64,000 bases of DNA, from the NCBI RefSeq assembly GCF_029227915.1, contig NC_079881.1:11817501-11881500 (forward strand), given 5' to 3'. Source of the stretch: Hydractinia symbiolongicarpus (Eukaryota; Cnidaria; Hydrozoa; Anthoathecata; Hydractiniidae). Below the pieces are notes generated by a model. The model saw only the letters and a list, made by a program, of their open reading frames with translations. It was not told the DNA's origin and made no database searches. How positions within the stretch are numbered: position 1 is the first letter of the stretch; each line of letters begins with the position of its first letter. Positions 1 to 14,100 of this stretch are shown piece after piece. The position numbers and the translations under genes were made by a program.

Positions 1-220
1 AGTTTTCAACTGACGCCTAAGGAGATATAAGGGGTTAAAAAATTTGCTTAAGTAAGCAAATACCTGCCACAATACAAAAAATATTTTGTTAGAGACTTGT
101 ATACCTATTGTCTACATTGTATAGATCTTAAAATGCTGATTAAGAAAATGTATAAGATCGTGTCATTTTGACAAATAGTTACAGAAATATTGAGTTTTAA
201 GGGTACCTGTTATCCATACC
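1..220 (-). repeat. dispersed repeat, copy 1
   Basis: Read on the minus strand this segment resembles 26030-26250. Shared landmarks, in the same order, are a block around TATACATTTTCTT, a block around ATATTTTTTGTATT, and CTTATATCTCCTTAGGCG at the end. The two copies are diverged and in opposite orientation. No open frame or terminal repeat was recognised, so the element class is unknown. Confidence 0.6.
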
Positions 221-2109
221 ATTCGGTGCCCCAGGTGTGGGAAACTTACCTAATTTGGTACAAAGTTGCCCTTAGTTACCCACATGGTAAAAATTACCGA
301 CGTCACCACCCTGTTTCCAACTTATTTGGTCTTAAAGTTATAGATGCATTATAATGGCTTCATTCATTTAAATTTAAGCTATTGATGTTAAATTCATGAC
401 ATTTGAGACATAACTTTTCAGAAACATCAAAGAAAATTAACTAATCCGCTTTACCTGTCACAGACAGACGGACACACTCTTCGTATTTTTATAACGGGGA
501 TTTTTCTTTAAACACATTTTGCTCACAAAATACCAAGCTTTTTTTAATTTGTAGCCAGGGATCAGCATGTTTTTTTTTTTTGTTTTTAACTACTTTTTGC
601 TACAAATTGCAACGAATTTGTTAATTTTTGGCTTTCCTCACAAAAACCAGATATGATTAATCATATAGTGTATACGAGACAAAGTTTGTGGTTAATACAT
701 CATGTAACTATGATAGATCATATATGATTAAATATGTAGTATATGAAGCTTAAGAATATTTATTTTTAGGAGCTTCAAATACTAGTTGATTATTGGTGTC
801 ATTAAAAAGGAGCCTAAAAGTCGGTGTTAAAATTATCATGTTCTGAATCATGTAGCAGTTCTCAACAAAGAGATATGTTTGTTAAGCAACGAAGATCATC
901 TGTAACCACTTGATGAACAAATCAGAAACATACATTATTGCTGAATGTGAATGTGTTCTTGTGGAGTAACATATCATACTTTCTAATTTGTGAGGTGTGG
1001 CAACTTATGAACATATTTGAGATTTGCGTGTTAGAAATGCGCGAAAATTTCTGTGGAATAACATTTATTTCACTACCTTTTTCTCTTGTTTTTGGTTTTT
1101 GGTTTCCAGCAATGAGTCATTTATAATGTTTAAAATTTCCTTTTTATTTCTGCACGTATCAATTTTTTTTATGTTTTTATGTCAATTTCCTTTGTTGTTG
1201 TTTTCTTCAGGTTTGTTTACTTTACTTTTATTTTATCATCTATAAACTAGGCATGTTTTGAAATATTTTTAGATATTTATAAAATTTTCTACGAGGTATT
1301 ATATTAAAGAGATGATATTCTTGAAGAAATTTATGACAGTTCAAAATGTATCTGTGTGAAAGTTCAACAAAACAAAGTATTTTTTTTTATTGTTGTCAAA
1401 ATTCTTTATTTAACATATCCTAGGCTACCCTGTGTTATTATAGCTACCATTTTTAAAGCGAATGGAAAGTGTTGCCAAATTCCTTTTTTGACACATTTTA
1501 AACACTTCGGTTCTACTTATGGGGAAAAGACAGCTAAAAACGATTTTCTTGATTCTTAAAATATGTAAATTAAATCAGTTTTTTTATCATAAATGCTATT
1601 TGAAAAGTGCTGGAAAATGTGTGCCTGTGAAGAAACTTTTTTATCAATAGTCCAGTATTATAGTTCCAACATATTTTGTTAAACTTGTATTTGTTTACTT
1701 TTTGTCTTCTTTGTATTTAAGGGCTACAGTTAGTGACCACAAATTGGCACAATAGTAGTTTTTAGGCAATTTTTTAAACTTGGCAAAAACCATTAACTCT
1801 CCAATACTTCACACCCGGGTGGAAACACAACTTTTGTATGTACATAGACATGCTGTTTGGAATGTGCTAGTTTTTCTGATATACTGGAATTGCAGAATAA
1901 TTAAATCCCTAGAAGATCTAAAATTTAAGGAAAAAGAGTCATGCTGACATTATTGACAAGTTCAAATTTTGTAAATCTGATTTAGAAATAGCCGAAATTA
2001 CTACTTGTGGGAACAAACTTTAAAATTTTTAGTCATGTGCCAACATTTTTTAGATATCTTATTACTGTTGTTTCTAACCTTTGTTGAATGGAAACCATTT
2101 TTTCTTAGT
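221..2109. other. intergenic / probable upstream region of the TRAF7 gene
   Basis: AT-rich DNA with no convincing coding exon. Short open frames at 938-1245 and 1356-1559 are low-complexity and lack splice context. A stretch at 464-510 has a CAGACAGACGGAC motif that recurs near 27118, so part of this is probably old repeat. A pyrimidine-rich acceptor (TTTTTTCTTAG) at about 2099-2109 sits just before the TRAF7 start codon, which suggests that the first coding exon is preceded by an untranslated exon. No promoter could be placed. Confidence 0.4.
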
Positions 2110-2146
2110 GTTGAAATGTTAATGATAAAATACCAAAACCAACTGC

Positions 2147-5100
2147 ATGGCATCAAACGAAAATCACTTATCTGTAATTCACTATGACTCTGATAGTGGA
2201 GCTGATTCAGATGTACCAGGAACACTGATGCAACATAGAAAAATGAATAATGATCATGCTAGGTCTTTAGCTCATAGATTGGGACATGCCCCGTTGGCAA
2301 GACAGGAAAGAGACCAAAGCTACAGACAAGATCTGAAATCTCAGGTAATGCTTAATTTATTACATTGGTTATTGGTCGGTGATGGTCAAGGCACAATAAT
2401 TTTCCACTTAAAAAAGAAGAATTAAGCTAGCTAAAAATGACTGGTATTTTTAGTTTTCAAATTGTTTGCAAAGATGTAGTATGTATAACCTTTGTGACTT
2501 TATATAACTTTTTTATTGTTATTTTTATTGGACATATGTTTGCTTTTAGCAAGGTCGTTGTGGCTGTCAAAATGAAGTGTAGAACAAACACACTTGTTCA
2601 TGACATGATAATATTTATATTACTCAATGACAAATATCATGTTTAGTAATCTTGGTGATTGTTATTTAAGAATTCTAAATGCATTTTTTATGACATGCCT
2701 TTGTGTATCTGCTGTCGCATTGCAAATATATCAATATATAAAATGCCAAAAGGACATCAGGGTTAATCGAAGTTAAATGCTATTTTACTTGTTGTTTGAT
2801 TAATAAAAAGTTAGGGAAAAGTCAGGTAGAGCTACCAAATTTTTGTCTTGTCAAGCTGTAATGAGGAATTTTAGAAAAAATTTTTAATGTTTTAAAAAAT
2901 TGCATTTTATTAAAAAAATTCTACCTGTTGCAGTGTGTCAATTAAGTGTATTTACATGTGTTATTCTAAAATTAATTTCTACAAAACAAAAACCTAGCAA
3001 TTGTATTTTGTGAAACATATAAATAGTTGTCTATTATGGTCACGCAGACAGAAAATATTAATACTCAGATTCCCTGAATTTAACACCAGACTCTCTCTCT
3101 TTTATTTTGTACATTGGGACGCATTTAAGCCCATAATTCTGCTGAAGATTATTTAACACCTTACATCTTGGCAGGTCCTTTCATAAAAAACGTCCTATTT
3201 CATGCATTCAACCAATTCTTATTTTTGCTAGGAAACAACTTTTTCTTAAAGGGGGACTAGCCTAAATTCTTTGTAGTAAAAACATTTTTACATATCACAA
3301 AAACCGCATGGCATAAAGATGGCATGAAGATTTTTAAATGTTTTCATATATCCAGTTTTTGTCCCCTCCAGAACGATAATTATCGAAAAGCCAACTGTTG
3401 ACATATATGTTGTCGATTTGTTATTTATCACACATCATTCATAGCTCAACAGGATTTGTAAGACGATGGATAAAGATTCACTCACTTTTTCATCTTAGAG
3501 TGATTTAAATGTATCACAAGGTTCAAGCGACGATGAAGACGAGCTAAATTCCATTAGAGCAACATTCTCGTAGAAAAAATAATTTCCAACAATTTAACAA
3601 CAATTTTTACAAAGTAGATAAAAATGCTTAAGACCGTTTCTGTTTTGTTTTGATTTCACATAATCTGTTCCAGTACACTTTATTGCGCATAATCATTTAA
3701 AGTTTTGTCTTCAAACTTGGAAATTAAATGAAAAACCTGTTGTCTTTCAAGATGTTTGAATGTAAAATAGACATAGAAAAATTTCATAATAAATTTAAAT
3801 ACACTTAAGACTTCTCTATCTTAAACTATATTTATAACAGTGAAACATTATATTATGCAAAATATATTTATTTCAAAACATAAATAAAATTACTTTCAGA
3901 CATTAACAAGAGACATAGTTTGTGTGTTTAGGATTTCCTCTCTACGTTCATTCCGAATACGTTCGTTCACAACCCTGCTGACTTGCATCATACATTTAGT
4001 AATTTAACAAACAGAAAATCCTCACCAACACTATCATTGTGGCGACTGTAGTACTACTTTGACCATTGTCAAGAACCAAAGCTTACAATAATTGTGTTTA
4101 ATTCATATTCACATTATAATAAACATTTGTTATCAATCATTAGTTCTCCTTTAATCCAGTCTATTAATCATGGTTATTGCTTATGGTTTTATACACTGCT
4201 TGGGTGATATTTTTTTTAATATTTTCTTCTTTTAGAGTAAATTTACAACAACTTTTGATGCCACTGACAGTGCTTCAGTTACTACAACCATACAAGGTAA
4301 ATTGAAATACTAACTTAATGCATTGACTATTTATTTGTAATCAAGTAGAGTCTATGAATCTTATATATTAATTCCCTTGCGTGAGTAAAACTGTGAGTCC
4401 ACGACACGGAAATCACGGGTCACTTTCTTATGACGTGGCTGTACGCTAAAATTTAACTAAAAAGATTAGGGATGTACTTCATAGAAATCGCACATAAGGT
4501 GTAAATATATAACCCGCTGCTAATAACGATATAAATATATATACCCTTATGCCAAAAAACTCTTTGTTAGCATATATATATAGGTATCGCTACATATGAA
4601 ACGGTATTAGATATTCACAAAGCATACGGACTGTTAAATGAAGTTCCTAGCATAAAACGGAAATTGTGTTTACGAAAAAGATGGCTGTTCTTTTTGAGTA
4701 TTCTCTACTCTTTCATTCAAAATAAATCTTTAAAAAAACATTTGAAGAAGAGCATGGCTTTATAAATTAATCATAGCAAGGTTCTGTAAGGTTTTTTCAT
4801 GTTTTATTTTCAGTTTTGATTATATTATTGTTGCCAGACATGTTTTATAGCTAGCATCATAAAAAGCCAACCACCACCAACAACTAGCTAGCTAGCTAGG
4901 AATATATATATATAGCTATATATGTAGCCATGTTCTTTATACCTAGCTAAGTCTCCAGTTTATATTTAAGTGACTAGCTATTAGCTGCTGTAGCTAGCTA
5001 ATGCTAGCTTTAAACTAAAGATTCCCAGTATATATATTCCCACAAAACACATCAAACGTTATTAACCCTGAAAATTTTAAACATTTTCCTGGGTTTTTTT

Positions 5101-8100
5101 TGGTTTGCGAAGTTCTTTTCCTCCAAATATTCTGAAAATAAAGTTCAGAAATTACTTATTTTTAAAATGTAAATTTAATTTGTTTCAAATTGTGGGCAAA
5201 AACCTTAATCAGCATGCTAAAAGAACTGACTTTTTTTAATTTAGAATTACTAAACACAACCATTTTCTTACAATTAGTGTAAACTTTTGTGCGTATGGCT
5301 TATATTTAATACACCAAAAGAGCTACTTTGTTGATTTCAATTTTATACTCTTTGTAAGCTATTTTTTTCTTCTTTTTGACATTTCTGTTTTACCACTCAT
5401 TTTTTACATTTTATAAGTTATTTGGAACAGAATGGTATGAAATAGACCAAAATACCTGATCTTAGTTGTTTTTAATTTACAGGCTGTGTCTGTGAAACTT
5501 TAAGGGGAACATTTGGTGGAAGACAATGGCATGACATATACTGATAGAACTGATTTTTGTTGTGTTAGATGTTATATCTGAACCTTTTTGACATTTTATG
5601 TTAATTTTGCGAGGAAGGACCATATATATATATACACAGAAGAAGAATTCAATTTTACACCTTGCAAGCTTTGTTTTTCTATATTTTGTATAAATTCTTG
5701 CTGGGGAGGACTCCGTGCAATATATCGAAATGACTGATCCTTCTCCATTTAAATTTGATGTGTTCTAAATCGTATATAGTTTTGGAAATTTTGTGTAAGA
5801 TTTAATGGGTAAGGGCTAGATGCAATATGTCAAAAAAACTTTTTTTGTTGAATCAGAAGCACTCCCTACAACCATTCTTTTTTTTACAGTTTGTGAAGCT
5901 TTTGTGAGGAAAGAGTGTATGCAATATTATCGAAATAACTGATTTTTGTTGCAAACTGTTTTTCTTTGGCATTTTGGATTAAAATATTGTTTTAGAGGGC
6001 ATATGCAGTAGATATATGTACTGAAATAGTTAAATTTTGCAAACTTTAATTTTGTCGTTACCTCTCATTTTTTACATTTTGATTAAACTTTTGTGGGAGA
6101 CCGTCGGTATGCGAAGGACCAAAATAAGAGATTTTAGTATTATTTAGAATTTGTATTTTGTGTTGCAAAATTGGTGCAAAAATTGACATAAAATGAACTT
6201 ATATACAGATTGATTGCTGTTGTTTAACATGACTCATTATGACTTATATATATATTTTATGAAAATTTGTGACAGAATACTCTGTGAGATTTGAAATTTT
6301 GTTTACTTTATTGATGGTAAAACAGCATGCAAATTGCTAAAAGGACTTTATTAATTTTAGGTTTAAACACCGTTTTTGTCTAAAGTTTGGTGAGGAGGGA
6401 CTGTATGCAATATATCAAATAATGTTTTATTGCATTATAATTTGTCCTTGCAAATCCCTTTTTTTACACCTTAGATAAAAAATTCTGTCAGAGGCACAAT
6501 TTATTGTTTATTTTTCACATTGTGTGTCAACCTTTGGCAGGGTTTGCAATAAACTAACTGATTTTAACATATACAATGAGAGAGATTTGTGTTTGACATT
6601 GATCAGCTTTTTTGTATATATGTGGTGTTTTAAGTGATTTAAATTTTATGGGTGAGATGTATGTTGAAATGCTTTTGGAAACTTCTTTCCGAATAATTTT
6701 CGCATTTGTCAGATGGTCAGAGCAAGTAATTTTAGTAGATTTAGATTTTAAATGTCACATAAATACTGCAGTTGTTGAAAACCTTTAATTTTTTTGGTCA
6801 TTTATATAATAATGCAGATGTAAGATGCGCACTGCTGTATTGTTTGTTTTTTGATGGACATATATCTGCTACATAAATTAAATGGAATACAGTGGATTCT
6901 TCCACGGGAAACAGCTAGTATATGATTAATAGGTTTCCAAGGAAACAGCACTATCAATTTTTGCCAAAGTAGCATTTATGTTTCTCATATCTGTGCTTTG
7001 TTATTTGTACATGTATTTCAACACTGCTACATACTATATAAAATAATAGAACAATAAACATTTTTTTATTCCAGGTAGCCATGCATCTTCTAGCAAAGAA
7101 ACATTTCAGCAAAATAGAATAAATTATGCAGCCAGTACAACAAACGAAAGATTGCCAAGTTTTTCAAGTAGTTCAAATGATGTCTCCTATCACTCGAATT
7201 ATCCTATATTAAGTAATGGCGCTACCAGTGAATTAACGCCATATGCAACAACAAGAGGTGCTAATCCAGATTTCCCAGCTAGTAGAACCGGTTACTCAGT
7301 GATGACCAGTGGGACAGAAAGCAAGCCGGCTTCATCAGTAAGTTGTCTAGATTTTATACATTCGTTTCACGTGACAGTCATGTGGAAAAAACTTTAAAAT
7401 TTAACTTGATAATCAAGTGTCTGTTGCCATTGGTTTTCTTGAGCCAACTATAGCAAGTAACTTTCTCATTTCTTAATCTAACTGTAGCTGTCTTGTCTCA
7501 CTTGTCTTTATCTGTGAATATAACAAGCATAAATAGATATACACCACAACACACCATGAAAGCTATAAAAAAGAATTTTGTTTTTCTTTAGACCTCGTAC
7601 CCTTCTCAACAACACAAACGTTCAAAGTCTGACAGTGGTGCTGAGATTTTAAGACAAGCTAATGTGTATAAAGTGGAAACACCATTTAACGATGAAGAGG
7701 TTAGAGATTTAGTCAGCTTTGTATATTTTTTATTTTGTTAATATTTTGGTACGCCTTTATCAGAGATAATTTAACATAGATTAATTTGTTTATTTATCAT
7801 GGTTTGGCAAAAGTATCACGCTTACCCCTGACTATGCATATTACATTTGTAATGACATCGATAATATTTTTCTTGATTTGCCATGGACATCAAAAATAGC
7901 CTATCATTTTACCACACATAATGTATCTTAAATTCCCTATGTGTACCTTTCCTGTAGCAGTTTTCATAGAGTAATTCTGTTTTTAGTATTGCATGGTATT
8001 TTGTGAAGAAGTATCAAGAAAACTTTTATGTATGTTATGTAATAAAGTATTTAAAGATCCAGTGATAGCCAGTTGTGGTGTAAGTTACTTGATAACTCCA

Positions 8101-11100
8101 TTTTATAATGTTGATTAGCTATACAATGTGTTTTGTTGTGTTTTTTTAAGTGTTTTTGTTATTTTTTTGGGATGGTTTATGTATTAATTTCTAAAGTTCT
8201 TTAACCAAAATATTTAGGGAGATCCCCTCATATAGGGGAAAAGCATGATTTTGCATTTTATTTTAAATCCATAGGACGTTTTTTTTGTAATGAGCTACAC
8301 AGAAAGCCATTTCGACCAAAAGTGGTAATAGACTCTTTAGTGGGAGATATATCCTCTAAAAACCGCTGGAAAACTTTTATTAATCGATGCACTGACTATT
8401 AATGTGAAATACGTTTTTGTTTTTGTTTAATTCTTAGCACACATTCTGTCATAAATGCATTGTTGGAAATGCCGCTAGTAAGTACCTTTTTTGCAAGAAA
8501 GTTGTGCAAATCTAAATTTCAGTATTTAATTTTGAGGTGTTTTAAACTCAAGTTTCTGTGTAGATAAATTGTGACAGATTTGCCAAAATTATAAAAACTT
8601 ACTCAGGGTAAAAATTCGTTCCCTCAGGTAGCGAGGTATGTGGAATGCGGGGAGTCAGTTAGCAAATCTAATTAAAATCTAATCTGGAATCGAAAATTCA
8701 GAATGTATATCCTGTTTCATTAATTCTTTTAATTAGAAGTATTTTAATAAGTTTTCTTGGTATTTTTTGCTGCTGTTCAAAATGTTTTCGGGTTATCACT
8801 GTAACATTCTGGATGTGCAATGCTTTTAAAAATAGTAAACACATTTTTTTAGCTACTTGTCCCACGGATGGTACACAACTGATTGTTGTGGTAGCGAATC
8901 TTGCGGTATAATATTTTGGGAAAGATACTTTTTTACCTTTGTTTACGTGATGCAATTATAACTCTATTTCCTTTTTCTTTTTTAATTTTTTTTTCTTCTT
9001 TATGTTATACAAAAAACGTACTTTAATTTTTAGGTTAGCGAGCAAATCGGTGAACTTTACATACATTGTAAATATGGTTGTACACCTTCTTCAAGTGGAG
9101 TACCTGGTGCATATGAAATCAATCCTAATGGTATTTATTATGATAAACTTAGCACCTTGAATGGTTACTGCAGTTTATATTTTTACTTGCGTGATGTGTA
9201 AACACGTTTAAACAGAATTCACATTCAACATTACCTGTCAATTTTACCAATAAGTAATTTTTAATAGCCAAACGTGTTCCAACTTCAACATCTGATTAGA
9301 TTTTTCATCCATTTTTTTTTTTTTTTACCAATTTTCCTAACGGATCAAATCGACATTTAAAGCTATTGTTTAGTGGTTTAGGTATTGTAGGGTAGGGTAG
9401 GGTCAGTTCATCTCAATTCCCTATTTTTCTCATTAGGCTGTCCAGTCACTCTTAAGATTAGCTCAAGGAAGTAAGTCTTTTATCGTCCATCTAATTTGTT
9501 GCTGCTCCTTCATGGTTTTAATTGTTTCGAATACAATGGTCAAAAAATTAAAATTTATATTTTATTTATATATTATATTTTTAATAAAATAAATATTTTA
9601 AAATAAATTATTTTTGCTTTGTCTGGTTTTTATAGGGAACATGAAGCCACATGTCAATATGCACCTGTACAATGTCCCAACAGTTCTTTATGTCCCTCGT
9701 TAGTTGAAATGGTAAGAAATTGATTGCTTGGAAAACATACCCTATACTTCTTTGTCATTCTCATTCAAATAGATTTTCCAAATACAATTATTATTTGGGA
9801 TACAGGTTCTTGTGTTAGTGTTTATTTTATAACTTGAATCTGTGTAACACATTAATTGATTATCTGCACTGTATCATTTTTAGGAACTTCAAGCTCATTT
9901 ACAACAGTGCCAGCATGCGCGTTGTCCACATGCTAAATTCAAGTAAGTTAAAACCACAACACATAGCAGTGAAGAAATATTAAAGCCATGTCATTCAACA
10001 ATAATACGTTCGACACTCTTGTTAGCAGACACATTTGGTGCGATTACTTTTAGTTGCTAGTTAAAGATGTCAGCTATTTTTAAATAGCTGACACTTTTAA
10101 CTACATCTTTAACTACATCTTCAACTACATCTACAGTCGACTCTCTAAAGAGAGTCGACTGTAGATGATTTAATTGATCATTATTGATCTTAGTAACCAT
10201 GTCACAATGAGAGAGTGTAGAAAGTAAAAAACCAGTCATTCATCTCACTAAAGGACACCAAATTAAGATAATATTTTGATGGCACTACGCCAACTCTGCC
10301 TATGAATGAGTCCAGAATCATTCAGTGGAAACCTAAATCAGCTTAGCTCGTTACTTTTATATATTACGTTGTAATTTTTTTTATTCTTCTATCATCACCG
10401 GTATATCTATGTGATCCCCATTAACATGAAATATTTGATCAGTGATGTTGTTTTTCTGTCTTTTAATTTTTATTTTAATTTTTAATACAATTATTATGTT
10501 TGTAGTTGCAAGTTTGAAGGAACGTCAGAAGAGTTAGCAGAACATTTAAGAGAATGTCGTTTTGAAGGCGTAAAGGTAATGTAATGTTAAATATTTTCAG
10601 TCCTGGAGAGACCCTTTGGATTGAAGAAGACGTGTTTTAAATTATAAACACACTGCACATGTCGGCTACTGCAAAGAAAAGTCGTGTTGGGAAAGTTGGT
10701 TTCCACTTAAACGAATGTAGTGGAATTGTTCGAATCTGTACATCCGCAATGAATGTTTTACCTTTCCTTTTTCGAGTGGTCGACGTTAATCGATTTTGAA
10801 AAAGAGATATCGAAACCGCTAAAACGTTTATTATGATAAATTTTTCCATAATGTTTATAAAAAGTATAAAAGAATACAAAACGCAAAAGGATGTTACAAT
10901 GGCGCATTTCGACGTTTTTTGGAAGCGATTTTGTTTCGTTTTTTATATCGACGTGCTTTTTTTTAAGAACAAGCCATTTATCTTATGGGTATGATAAACT
11001 TTCTTTAAATTTCTTATACAATCCCTTACAATTATTATTCACAAATAGATGTCTTTCAGTTTGCAGGACGACAAGAAGGCAGTTTCAAAAATTTGTTATT

Positions 11101-14100
11101 GAAACATATTCTTAGTTAAGCACAATATTTTAATCTAAATATCCTTAAATTTTTTATACTTCTGTATTTTTCATATTTTGTTACAAAAAATTTAAACCCT
11201 AGAAAAATTGCCCTTTTTTATCAATGATTTAAATTTTGGGGAAAATAATGAGGGACACTAGATGAGTATTGTGTGAGACCAATATATAACAGACAAGCCA
11301 AAGAGTTATGGTCTCGTAATAATTCCTTGACTCGTTTGTTATCTATTGGTCTCGCACAATACTCATCATTATTACTAAATTTTGATTTTTCTTTTATTAA
11401 TAAGACCGATTTTCTCAACAAAATTTGTATTCGATGAAATGTAAAGTGGGAACAGTTTTGGCGGTAATTACTATCAACGGAGAGCCTTTCAAATACATCT
11501 GTTGAAGTGGAAACTCGCCTTTAAGAATTTCGGAAGAAACGTTTTAAAAAGCATCTTATTTTGTTTGGATAAAGTTTTTGCGAATAGTTTTTCTTATTTT
11601 TATACACAGAGATTGAAAGCTAGTTTCGTGTTCGTAAGGCAAGAATTAAATCTTTTGTTGAGAAAAAATTATTGAAAATAATTTTGTAGAGATATACTTT
11701 TGCGAACAAGCTCTAAAATTTGCCTCACTTCTTTAAACGCACTGGCAAAGTTTATTTAAGCTATCAAAAGTTTGGATTAACCAATAGAAAACAGAAAAAA
11801 TAGATAAAAAAGTTTCCTAAAAAAAAAATTGCAGAACGTGAAGGATTTCATTTGCTACCTTGCAGCAGTCTCACGTAACCAACTATGATTGATATGTGTA
11901 ATGGTTCAGCTTCAAACATGATTTTCTTTCATTTTGCAGGACTTTTTAAACCATACTGAGAAACAGATGGAGGAGCTAAGATCTGTTATTGTAAAAAAAG
12001 ATCAGGTAATTGATTTTGTGTTAATGCCATTGCGAGGTAGAACGTTAAGAAAACAAATTCTGATGAAATCAAATTGTTATGTCAACCACACTTTGCGTTA
12101 AAAAACATAACTCATTTATGGTAGACAGTTTTATGGTAGACTTTGGTAAATATACAAAATTTACAACTAAGTTGTGCTGTCTAGATTCAGCATGATTTCA
12201 CTTATACTTTAAAACTGCATTAAAATATACATATTAAGTATCAACATTTTTGGTCACTTCCTAATGTAGTGAATAAGGAATAGTTTTTGTTTACATTCGA
12301 ATTTTCTAAGGCATTTTTTATTTCCATATTAACAAATTTGAACCTTATTATTCTGATGAACTTTATATGTATGTATAATGTGCTGCTGTCCAAAATCATT
12401 TTAGCACTTTAATTTTTTGCGTGATATCCAATCTGTACTTAGTTATTTAGTTGTTTTTAAATCTTATTGTTAAATGTATGCAGGAATTCGACTACATGAG
12501 AGGAATGTTCTCACAACTTACTGAAAGACTTGAACGTTTAGAAAAAGCTGTGGAGGTCAGAATAGGTAAGTGTTTTTCATTGTTGTTTTTTTGTCATAAA
12601 GTATTCGCAGCGCCGTCAAAGTCCTTTCTTCTGTATTTTAATCAGAATTTTCTCCAGATGATCAACTCTACCTCTATGTAAAGTATCTTTGAACCTCGAA
12701 TATAATTAAGGGAACCCAAGGTATAAAATGATGTTGGACTTATATTATAGAGACATGGTTAACAAGTCTTTTTTTATTTTTTAATAAAGCTCTTTTCACA
12801 ATATTCACATTTAAAGAATTTCAGATTTAATTATGCTGCATGGATTATGATGTCATATTTAAGTAATAGCAAATTTTGACATTCTCTGTCCTCACTAATT
12901 TTAGACCTGATAAGGGATTTACATTCAAATTTTATCAATGCATAGATATTATAAAGGTGAATTGATTACCATAAAATTCTCGTTTGCTCGTCCCATGCAT
13001 CTGAAATTATCATCACAAAGATCATTTCATACCTCGGCTTCCCTTTAAAGGTTTCGGCATGTTTTTATTTTCAAGCGATGGACATTGAAGATCTTCGAAT
13101 TACCTTAATAATGCAAGAAAGTGTCAATACCTGAAAATTAGGATGATAAAGTAACAGTAGCTGTTCTACTTGTTTTAAAAACACTGCTAAATAGCTTTAA
13201 CTTTACTCATATTTCGAACAGCATGTATTAAACGCCCATGTGTTTTTTTGTACAGGCCGTCCTCTATTAGACGCCCTCTTTTCGAAACACAAGACAGTTT
13301 ATGTATGGAGAATGTCAACAAAGAAACGCGTGTGTAGTTTCAATAACCATGTATATATCTTAAGGACATAAAGGAAGATTATTTAGCTATATTTTTGCAG
13401 ATTTGCATCTTCTTACTACATCCACTATTTCATTTCTCTTAAACTCTCTCCACCGCATATCATCTTCTAGTTGTTGCTGAAGCTTGTGATTGGTTGGATA
13501 CTCCGGCACGGTTCGTTCTAATTCGTGGTAGCATTCCTGACTGCAATGTTTTAAGAAATGTTTCTTCGATATCATGAATATCTCTGCACCGTTGCTTATT
13601 AAAATCAAGCTGGGTTGTTTCTTGCAGAAAATATTTTGCAGTCCAAATGTATCTGTTTTTTCTAGTGTTGCAATTTGAACGAAACAAGCGGAGTTCCCTC
13701 GTGTTTCCGTCGCGATAACATTTTGCGTGGACGAACTGTCTATAATTGATATTTTCTGATTTGAATAAGTGCTTTGTTGCATTTCTATAAATACAATGAT
13801 TTTTATAAACATTGTTGAACCTGGAGTGCAATTGGAGTGCTGAGTGTATGTCATCACAAGCAATATACTAAACACAGGGCTTCTACCTTTTCGCTTGCAT
13901 ATCTTTGATTGCCTTTCTGGTAGACAGGTTTTTGGTCTGCTGTTATTTATAAGGTGTGTTCTGGTTGTTGTTGGACTATAATTTTGGTGTACAGGAACTT
14001 TCTTGTGTATTCGTCGTTGCATAAAGAAGTTGTCGTCATTTTTGCCAGTTGGTTGTGTATTGATTTTATGTAGCTTTATTAACACTCTACAACTACCCTA

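Noticed and set aside
938-1245. Overlapping short frames upstream of TRAF7
   Set aside because: Phe/Leu-rich AT-driven frames without splice context or homology.
13460-13831. 123-codon minus-strand open frame
   Set aside because: Overlaps the last CNBD2-like exon in another frame; the phase-consistent frame with CNB motifs is the 13387-14097 one.
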